Source: Micromonosporaceae bacterium
Lineage (GTDB): Bacteria > Actinomycetota > Actinomycetes > Mycobacteriales > Micromonosporaceae
Direction of reading: 5' to 3'
Assembly (NCBI GenBank): GCA_017354595.1
Contig: JAFMQQ010000167.1
Location: 1 to 6,952 of the forward strand
Length of the DNA: 6,952 nt
The notes under the pieces were generated by a model. That model saw only the letters and a list, made by a program, of their open reading frames with translations, made no database searches and was not told the DNA's origin. Within the stretch, counting starts at the first letter, position 1. Every line of letters begins with the position of its first letter. Positions 1-4,848 of the stretch are shown here, one piece after another. The translations under genes were made by a program, and so were the position numbers.

Positions 1-2
1 CT

Positions 3-1304
3 TCCCGCTACACGGAGGCGGCACTGGTCAAGGCGCTGGAGGAGCTGGGCATCGGCCGGCCGTCCACGTACGCGTCGATCATGGCGACGATCCAGGACCG
101 GGGGTACGTCTTCAAACGCGGCCAGGCGCTGGTGCCGTCGTTCACCGCGTTCGCGGTGACCAACCTGCTGGAGCGGCACTTCCCCCGGCTGGTCGACTAC
201 CACTTCACCGCGACTCTCGAGGACGAGCTGGACGATGTCGCCCAGGGCGAGGCCGCCGCGGTCGACTTCCTCACCGCCTTCTATTTCGGGGGTACCGGCG
301 ACGAAGGCTCGGTGGCGCGCGCCGGTGGCCTGAAGAAGATGGTCACCGAGAACCTCGGAGACATCGACGCACGTGACATCAACTCGATCCCGCTCTTCGT
401 CGACTCGCAGGGCCGCAACGTGGTGGCCCGGGTCGGCCGCCGGCCGGGCCAGGTGAGCCTGCAGCGGGCGCTGCCCGGCCAGGAGCCCGGCGACGAGGAC
501 CGGGTGAGCCTGCCGGAGGCGATCGCGCCGGACGAGCTGAACCAGGAGAAGGTCGACGAGCTGTTCCTCTCCGGCGGCGGGATGCGCAAGCTGGGCGAGC
601 ACCCGGAGACCGGCGAGCCGGTGGAGGTCCGCTCCGGCCGGTACGGCCCCTACGTGGCCAGCGGTGAGCGGCGCGCCTCGCTGCTGCCCACCCAGGCGCC
701 GGACGGGATCACGCTGGAGGAGGCGCTGCGCCTGCTCCAGTTGCCGCGTCTGATCGGTGTCGACCCGGAATCTGGCACGGAGATCTTCGCCGGCGCCGGC
801 CGGTACGGTCCGTACGTCAAGCGGGGTGACGACTTCCGCTCGCTCGCCGAGGAGTCCCAACTGTTCACCGTGACCCTGGACGAGGCGCTGGCGCTGCTGG
901 CCGCGCCGAAGACCCGGATGCGCCGGGCGGCGGCGCCCCCACTGCGGGAACTGGGTGCCGACACGCTGACCGGGAAGCCATTGGTGATCAAGAATGGTCG
1001 CTTCGGGCCGTACGTGACTGACGGGGAGACCAACGCGTCGCTGCGGTACGGGCAGTCGCCGGAGGTGCTCTCGGTGGAGCAGGCGTCGGAGATGCTGGCG
1101 GAGCGGCGGGCGGCCGGCCCGGCCACGCCGCGCAAGCGCGCCCCGGCGAAGAAGTCCACCGCTAAGAAGGCGACCGCGGCGAAGAAGGCGACGGCGACCA
1201 AGACCGCCGCGGCGAAGAAGACCGGCGCGGCCAAGAAGGCCACCGCGACCAAGAAGGCAGCGCCGGTGAAGAAGGCCAACCCGCGCAAGCGCACCGAGTC
1301 CTGA
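3..1304 (+). CDS. topA: DNA topoisomerase I, C-terminal part (5' end lies outside the window)
   Basis: Type IA topoisomerase that relaxes negatively supercoiled DNA by cutting and resealing one strand. The frame is open from base 3 to the TGA at 1302-1304, giving 433 codons, roughly the C-terminal half of an actinobacterial TopA (about 900-950 residues). The first residues read SRYTEAALVKALEELGIGRP, followed by STYASIM and QDRGYV, a strongly conserved stretch just after the active-site tyrosine region. The catalytic tyrosine and Toprim domain are therefore upstream and not visible. Three topoisomerase C-terminal repeats follow, each with a G-R-[YF]-G-P-Y-V core, near 635-655, 796-819 and 993-1016. 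The visible part has no cysteine, so the zinc ribbons of the E. coli enzyme are absent, as is usual in actinobacteria. From about 1130 to 1299 the tail is almost entirely Lys/Ala/Thr with repeated AKKA/TKKA units. The gene converges on the oxidoreductase gene 47 bases downstream. The ATG at 81 is internal and not the start. Confidence 0.97.
   Translation, partial: SRYTEAALVKALEELGIGRPSTYASIMATIQDRGYVFKRGQALVPSFTAFAVTNLLERHFPRLVDYHFTATLEDELDDVAQGEAAAVDFLTAFYFGGTGDEGSVARAGGLKKMVTENLGDIDARDINSIPLFVDSQGRNVVARVGRRPGQVSLQRALPGQEPGDEDRVSLPEAIAPDELNQEKVDELFLSGGGMRKLGEHPETGEPVEVRSGRYGPYVASGERRASLLPTQAPDGITLEEALRLLQLPRLIGVDPESGTEIFAGAGRYGPYVKRGDDFRSLAEESQLFTVTLDEALALLAAPKTRMRRAAAPPLRELGADTLTGKPLVIKNGRFGPYVTDGETNASLRYGQSPEVLSVEQASEMLAERRAAGPATPRKRAPAKKSTAKKATAAKKATATKTAAAKKTGAAKKATATKKAAPVKKANPRKRTES
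1130..1301 (+). other. Lysine/alanine-rich basic tail of topoisomerase I
   Basis: The last 57 or so codons of topA encode a low-complexity basic tail built from short KK-containing units (AKKS, AKKA, ATKK, AAKK, PVKK), ending in PRKRTES. The units are irregular at DNA level, with repeated gcgaagaag / gccaagaag words. Such tails are known in mycobacterial and streptomycete TopA, where they bind DNA non-specifically and help strand passage. Here that role is inferred from composition. Confidence 0.8.
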
Positions 1305-1330
1305 CCCGCCCGCGCTGACCGGTCCCGGCC

Positions 1331-1350
1331 CGGCCGGCGCGCGGCCGGCG
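1331..1350. terminator. Possible GC hairpin between convergent topA and oxidoreductase genes
   Basis: In the 47-base gap between two converging genes, gccggc at 1333-1338 and gccggc at 1344-1349 can pair into a 6-bp all-GC stem with a 5-base loop. No T-run follows on either strand. It could be a bidirectional U-less terminator, as often proposed in actinobacteria, but self-complementary GC words are common at this base composition, so the call is weak. Confidence 0.3.
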
Positions 1351-1351
1351 C

Positions 1352-2644
1352 TCAGGGGCCGAAGATCCGCAGCGTGTACGGGTTGGCGAAGACCCGGTCC
1401 GGGTCCACCCGGTCGCGTACCGCGAGGAAGTCGGCGAAGTGCTCGTACCGTGGGCGCAGCTCGTCCACGCCGAGCCAGTGCATCTTGCCCCAGTGCGGCC
1501 GGCCACCGAGCCCCGCCGCCACCCGCTCGAAGGCACGGAAGTACGGTTCGTACGGCACTCCGGCGTACTGGTGGATGGCGATGTAGGCGCTGTCCCGGCC
1601 GCAGGAGTGGGACAGCCACACATCGTCGCCGGCGGCGAACCGTACCTCGACCGGGAAGAGCACCCGCAGCGGCAGTGAGTCCACAATGGAGCGAAGGGCG
1701 CCGAGCGCCTCGGCCAGCGCGTCGCGCGGCAGGCCGTACTCCATCTCGACGAAGCGCGCCCGGCGCGGTGTGCAGAAGACCTCGTACGACGGCGCGGTGT
1801 ACTCCCGCGCCCCGAGCGCCCGTGCCTCCACTCTGGACAGTACCGGCACCAGGCCCGGTACCGCCCGGCCCAGCCGGCAGGCGGCGCCGAAGACGGTGTT
1901 GGAGAGCAACGAGTCATCCAGCCAGGCGCGCCAGGCCGGCAGCGGCCGGTCGGCGACGGGTACCCGGTTGTTCCGCTTCGCCAGCACCCGGTCGGTGTAA
2001 GGGAACCAGTAGAACTCGAAGTGGTCGTTGCCGGCGACGTGCTGGTCCAGGCCGGCGAGCACGTCGGCCAGCCGCTCCGGCCGCTCCTGCGCGTACAGCG
2101 TGAAAGCGTCCACACAGGAGAGTGTCACCTCGGTGACCACGCCGACAGCGCCCACCCCGACCCGGGCCGCCTCGAACAGCTCCGGGTCGGTGGACCGGTC
2201 ACAGGTCACCACCTCGCCGGTGCCGGTCACCAGGGTCATCCCGGTGACGAAGCTGGCCAGGCAGCCGTACCGGGCGCCGGTGCCGTGGGTACCGGTGGCC
2301 AGCGCGCCGGCCACCGTCTGCGCGTCGATGTCGCCCAGGTTGGGCAGCGCGAGCCCGTGCTGGGCGAGCACCCGGTTCAGCGCCCGCAGCCGCATGCCCG
2401 CCTGCACGGTGACGTGCTGCCCGCGTACGCCGACCAGCCCGGCGAGCCGGTCCAGTTCCAGCCGTACCCCGTCGGTCGCCGCGGCGGCGGTGAACGAGTG
2501 CCCGGAGCCGACCGGCTTGACCGTTCGCCGCGCACCGGCCGCCTCCCGCACCGCGGCGGCGACCTGTTCCGTGCTGGCGGGCCGGAGCACCGCCGCGGCG
2601 CCCGCCCGCTGGTTGCCGGCCCAGTTGACCCAGTTCTCCACCAT
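1352..2644 (-). CDS. FAD-dependent aldonolactone oxidoreductase (L-gulono-1,4-lactone dehydrogenase / D-arabinono-1,4-lactone oxidase family)
   Basis: A 430-residue flavoenzyme of the VAO family. It has an N-terminal FAD-binding domain (about residues 15-180) and a C-terminal ALO substrate domain (about 185-430). The FAD motif GSGHSFT is at 46-52; His49 is the position that carries the covalent flavin in gulonolactone oxidases and alditol oxidase. A second FAD motif, GDIDAQTVAGALATGTHGTG, is at 104-123. The substrate domain has EVRF (Glu333, Arg335) and HWGK (384-387, Lys387), matching the Glu-x-Arg and Lys substrate-site pattern known from Streptomyces alditol oxidase. Segments such as GNDHFEF and the C-terminal DRVDPDRVF...GP closely resemble, from memory, the M. 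tuberculosis L-gulono-1,4-lactone dehydrogenase. The likely reaction is oxidation of an aldono-1,4-lactone, but the exact substrate and electron acceptor are unknown. There is no signal peptide, so it is probably cytosolic. The ATG at 2644 has no good Shine-Dalgarno sequence. It is divergent from the TetR gene. Confidence 0.9.
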   Translation of the reverse strand: MVENWVNWAGNQRAGAAAVLRPASTEQVAAAVREAAGARRTVKPVGSGHSFTAAAATDGVRLELDRLAGLVGVRGQHVTVQAGMRLRALNRVLAQHGLALPNLGDIDAQTVAGALATGTHGTGARYGCLASFVTGMTLVTGTGEVVTCDRSTDPELFEAARVGVGAVGVVTEVTLSCVDAFTLYAQERPERLADVLAGLDQHVAGNDHFEFYWFPYTDRVLAKRNNRVPVADRPLPAWRAWLDDSLLSNTVFGAACRLGRAVPGLVPVLSRVEARALGAREYTAPSYEVFCTPRRARFVEMEYGLPRDALAEALGALRSIVDSLPLRVLFPVEVRFAAGDDVWLSHSCGRDSAYIAIHQYAGVPYEPYFRAFERVAAGLGGRPHWGKMHWLGVDELRPRYEHFADFLAVRDRVDPDRVFANPYTLRIFGP

Positions 2645-2652
2645 GTCAGAGG

Positions 2653-2682
2653 TGGGTACCCCGGACGTAACCGTGCTGTCAA
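2653..2682 (-). promoter_or_regulatory. Candidate promoter of the oxidoreductase gene, possibly leaderless
   Basis: Read on the minus strand, a perfect TTGACA lies at 2682-2677. It is followed by an 18-base spacer and TACCCA at 2658-2653, which keeps only the TA of the -10 consensus. The ATG at 2644 begins 8 bases after the -10 element, and no Shine-Dalgarno sequence precedes it, which would fit a leaderless or nearly leaderless transcript. The -35 match is good and the -10 is poor. Confidence 0.35.
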
Positions 2683-2690
2683 CCGGGCGA

Positions 2691-2744
2691 CGGATCGCGT
2701 GTCATCCGCCGTGCCGGGCACTCCGAACGACGGTCGCGCTCGTT
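2691..2744. promoter_or_regulatory. Cluster of small inverted repeats in the divergent promoter region (candidate TetR operator)
   Basis: Three short inverted repeats lie between the divergent oxidoreductase and TetR genes: cggat (2691-2695) with atccg (2704-2708); the 11-base gtgcc-g-ggcac (2711-2721); and aacga (2726-2730) with tcgtt (2740-2744). The last spans 19 bp, the usual size of a TetR-family operator, and sits 38-56 bases upstream of the TetR start codon, where binding could block both promoters. In addition gtcaacc at 2678-2684 is mirrored by ggttgac at 2755-2761. None is long enough to be certain. Confidence 0.3.
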
Positions 2745-2764
2745 ACTTTCAGTAGGTTGACGCC

Positions 2765-2772
2765 GAGAGGAG
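2765..2772 (+). promoter_or_regulatory. Ribosome binding site of the TetR gene
   Basis: The sequence gagaggag, complementary to the 16S rRNA 3' end, ends 9 bases before the GTG at 2782. It decides the start of the regulator. A loose -10-like TAGGTT lies at 2753-2758 upstream, without a convincing -35. Confidence 0.7.
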
Positions 2773-2781
2773 CAACGGGCC

Positions 2782-3507
2782 GTGAGCACACAGTCGGTAT
2801 CCTCCGTAGGACCTTTGCGCAGGGTACCCGTACAGGGGCGCAGCGTCGCGCGAGTGCAACGGATGCTGGACGCGTGCGCGGAACTGGTGGACGAGGTCGG
2901 CTACGAAGCACTCTCCACTACCATGCTCGCCGAGCGGGCCGGAGTGGCGATCGGCTCGGTGTACCAGTTCTTTCCGGACAAGCGGGCGATCGTCCAGGCA
3001 TTGACGTTACGCAATATCGACGCGTACCTGCAGCGCCTCTCCGAACGGCTGACCACGCAGTCCTTCGCGCACTGGTGGGAGGCGGTCGACGCGGGGATCG
3101 ACGAGTACATCGCGATGCACCGGGAGATGCCGGGGTTCCGCACCCTGCACTTCGGTGACGTGGTCGATCTGCACCTGCTCGATCCGGAACGGCCGAACAA
3201 CACCATCATCGCGGAGCGCCTGGCCATCCTGCTGGCCGACCACTTCGGTGCGGCGGCCGGGCCAGCCGCGGCCTCGGCGGCGGGAAGTGCCTCGGCCGGG
3301 CCGGCTGCGGCCTCGGCGGCGGGAATTGCCTCGGCCGGGCCGCGGCTGAACTTCGTGCTCACCATCGCGGTGGAGACCGCCGACGCGCTGACCAAGCTGG
3401 CCTTCCGCCGCGACCCGGACGGGGATCCGGCGGTACTCGCCGAGGCGAAGGCGCTGATCCGGGAGTACCTGCACCGCCAGGTGAACGTCGGCGTCGACCA
3501 CCACTGA
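2782..3507 (+). CDS. TetR/AcrR-family transcriptional regulator
   Basis: A 241-residue regulator, slightly long for TetR proteins (usually 190-220). The DNA-binding domain occupies about residues 22-75. It contains RMLDACAELVDEVGYEALS, then a helix-turn-helix LAERAGVAIGSVYQFFPDK at 49-67, a textbook TetR signature (GxxxGSxYxxFxxK). The C-terminal ligand/dimer domain is helical and of unknown ligand. It includes HFGDVVDLHLLDPERPNN (123-140) and a terminal helix from about 189. Between them, residues 159-187 form an Ala/Gly/Ser/Pro-rich insert made of two near-identical 13-residue units, which accounts for the extra length. The GTG start is chosen because of the strong Shine-Dalgarno sequence upstream. 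The gene is divergent from the oxidoreductase gene (137-base gap), so it probably controls that gene and itself. It converges on the PLP-enzyme gene with 9 bases between stop codons. Confidence 0.93.
   Translation: MSTQSVSSVGPLRRVPVQGRSVARVQRMLDACAELVDEVGYEALSTTMLAERAGVAIGSVYQFFPDKRAIVQALTLRNIDAYLQRLSERLTTQSFAHWWEAVDAGIDEYIAMHREMPGFRTLHFGDVVDLHLLDPERPNNTIIAERLAILLADHFGAAAGPAAASAAGSASAGPAAASAAGIASAGPRLNFVLTIAVETADALTKLAFRRDPDGDPAVLAEAKALIREYLHRQVNVGVDHH
3256..3342 (+). repeat. 39-bp in-frame tandem repeat inside the TetR gene
   Basis: Two adjacent 39-base units, 3256-3294 and 3295-3333, are followed by the first 9 bases of a third (3334-3342). The units differ at only three positions: cca/ccg, gcc/gct and agt/att. 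They encode AGPAAASAAGSAS and AGPAAASAAGIAS, then AGP. The length is a multiple of three, so the frame is kept. The repeat lies in a predicted loop between helices of the ligand-binding domain. The near-identity suggests a fairly recent duplication by slippage or unequal exchange. Confidence 0.92.
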
Positions 3508-3516
3508 CCGGCCCGG

Positions 3517-4761
3517 TCACAGGAACGCGGTGCCCTCGCCGCGGTAGGTCGGTTCGGTGCCGACCACGCGGTCGCCCCGGACCAGGTGCAGCAGGTCCAC
3601 ATGCTCGCAGAGCTCGCCCGCCTTGGCGTGCCGGAACCATACCCGGTCGCCCACCCGGAGCCGATCGGCGGCCCGGCCGCGCAGCGGCGTCTGTACCTCA
3701 CCGGCGCCCTCGGCGCCCAGCAGCGCCAGGCCGGTCGGCAGCCACGGCGACGGAAGCCGGCTGCGGCCGGGAGAGCCGGAGGCGATCCACCCGCCACCCA
3801 GCACCGTGGCCAAGCCGGGGGCGGGGCGGCGTACCACCGGCAGGGCGAAGGACGCGGCCGGCCGTGGTCGCCAGGCGCGGTACCCGTCGAACAGGGACGG
3901 CCCGAACAGGCCGGAGCCCGCGGTCACCTCGGTCACCGCCGGCTCCGCCGCGGTCACCGCAACGCTGCCGGTACCGCCGCCGTTGACGAACTCCAGCCCC
4001 ACCACCCGCGCTACCGCGGCCACCGCCGCCGCGCGCCGGGCGCGCAGCTCGGCCACCGAACGGCGCTGCATCGCCCGGATGGTCAGGCCGCGCAACGGTT
4101 GGCCCGGCGGGGCGTCGCCGAGGCCGGCGATCTGGGCCTCGTAACACATCAGCCCGACCAGCCGGAAGCCGGGCCGGGCGGCGATCCGCTCGGCCAGCTC
4201 GCCGGCCTGCCGCGGGTCGTGCACCGGTGACCGGCGTACCCCGACGTGTACCCGGCCGCCGGCCGGTCGCCACGACGCGTCCAGCTCCAGGCAGATCCGC
4301 AGCGCCTCGCGCCGCGCCGGCGGTACCGTCGCGTCGATGAAGTCGAGCTGGTCCAGGCTGTCCACCATCAGCGTGACCGCGCCGGCCAGCCGCGCGTCGC
4401 CGGCCAGCTCGGCCAGGCCCGACCGGTGCGCGGTCGGGTACCCGATCAGCACGTCCGCGCCGGTACCGCCGCGCACCAGCCAGATCGCCTCGGGCAGCGT
4501 GTACACCATGATGCCGGCGAAGCCCGGCCGGGACAGCGCCCGGTTCACCATGGCCCGGCAACGCACCGACTTGCTCGCCACCCGGATCGGGGTACCGGCG
4601 GCCCGGTCGGCCAGGCCGGCCGCGTTGGCGTCGAACGCGTCCAGATCAACAACCGCGTACGGTGGGTCGAGGTCGGCGGTGGCCCGGTCCAACCGGGCCC
4701 GCAGCGCCTCCAGGTCCGGCGCAGCCGGGGCCGGACCCGGCTCGGCGCTGGCGTTACCCAC
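3517..4761 (-). CDS. PLP-dependent alanine-racemase-fold enzyme (amino acid deaminase/aldolase; D-threonine aldolase / D-serine dehydratase-like)
   Basis: A 414-residue fold-type III PLP enzyme: an N-terminal alanine-racemase TIM barrel (about 33-290) and a C-terminal D-serine-dehydratase-like beta domain (about 300-410). YAVVDLDAFDANA at 35-47 leads into the barrel. Lys64 in VASKSVR is the expected Schiff-base lysine. HVGVRRSP (172-179), GLMCYEAQIAG (203-213) and the glycine-rich phosphate-binding loop GGGTGS (261-266) are in family order. Near the C-terminus, GDRVWFRHAKAGELCEH (371-387) holds His378, Cys385 and His387, possible ligands for the divalent metal used by D-threonine aldolase and eukaryotic-type D-serine dehydratase. 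The likely chemistry is on a D- or beta-hydroxy amino acid, but the substrate cannot be read from sequence. The GTG at 4761 is the first possible start after an in-frame TAG at 4773-4771. No Shine-Dalgarno sequence precedes it. It is divergent from the MFS-tmk gene and convergent with TetR. Confidence 0.88.
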   Translation of the reverse strand: MGNASAEPGPAPAAPDLEALRARLDRATADLDPPYAVVDLDAFDANAAGLADRAAGTPIRVASKSVRCRAMVNRALSRPGFAGIMVYTLPEAIWLVRGGTGADVLIGYPTAHRSGLAELAGDARLAGAVTLMVDSLDQLDFIDATVPPARREALRICLELDASWRPAGGRVHVGVRRSPVHDPRQAGELAERIAARPGFRLVGLMCYEAQIAGLGDAPPGQPLRGLTIRAMQRRSVAELRARRAAAVAAVARVVGLEFVNGGGTGSVAVTAAEPAVTEVTAGSGLFGPSLFDGYRAWRPRPAASFALPVVRRPAPGLATVLGGGWIASGSPGRSRLPSPWLPTGLALLGAEGAGEVQTPLRGRAADRLRVGDRVWFRHAKAGELCEHVDLLHLVRGDRVVGTEPTYRGEGTAFL

Positions 4762-4773
4762 GCCATAACGCTA
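4762..4773 (-). promoter_or_regulatory. Candidate leaderless -10 element of the PLP-enzyme gene
   Basis: On the minus strand TAGCGT (4773-4768) matches the TAnnnT -10 pattern and ends 6 bases before the GTG at 4761. The transcript could therefore begin at the start codon. No Shine-Dalgarno sequence is present, which supports leaderless translation, common in actinobacteria. No recognisable -35 lies 17-19 bases upstream. Confidence 0.3.
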
Positions 4774-4821
4774 AACCGATCCGACCTGAGGGGAAGCACA
4801 GCCACCCTTTCCCGGCACCGT

Positions 4822-4842
4822 TAGAGTTGGTGAGTTCGGGGG
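4822..4842 (+). promoter_or_regulatory. Candidate -10 element and ribosome binding site of the MFS-tmk gene
   Basis: TAGAGT at 4822-4827 fits the TAnnnT -10 pattern. A ggggg run at 4838-4842 lies 6 bases before the GTG at 4849 and could act as a weak Shine-Dalgarno sequence. An in-frame TGA at 4831-4833 limits the start to 4834 or later. No -35 match was found. The 87-base gap is shared with the divergent PLP-enzyme gene. Confidence 0.3.
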
Positions 4843-4848
4843 TTGGGG

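Noticed and set aside
81..83. ATG as a possible start of a short topoisomerase gene
   Set aside because: The frame is open upstream to the window edge and the residues before it match conserved TopA sequence, so this methionine is internal.
1162..2115. A 317-codon minus-strand frame overlapping topA and the oxidoreductase gene
   Set aside because: It is a shifted frame of two well-supported genes with Arg/Ser/Pro/Trp-rich nonsense composition.
2757..2762. TTGACG on the plus strand as a -35 box for the TetR gene
   Set aside because: The matching -10 would fall on the start codon, and a good ribosome binding site lies directly downstream, so the spacing does not work.
2028..3158. A 376-codon plus-strand frame spanning the oxidoreductase gene, the promoter region and the start of TetR
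   Set aside because: It is out of frame with TetR and antisense to the oxidoreductase, with Ser/Thr/Arg/Pro-rich low-complexity content and no domain.
3256..3342. The tandem repeat as a CRISPR-like or intergenic repeat array
   Set aside because: The units are directly adjacent without spacers, keep the reading frame and lie inside a clear TetR gene.
3698..4561. Minus-strand frame of 287 codons inside the PLP-enzyme gene
   Set aside because: It is a frame-shifted shadow on the same strand as the PLP enzyme; the composition is Arg/Gly/Ala/Pro only and no motif is visible.
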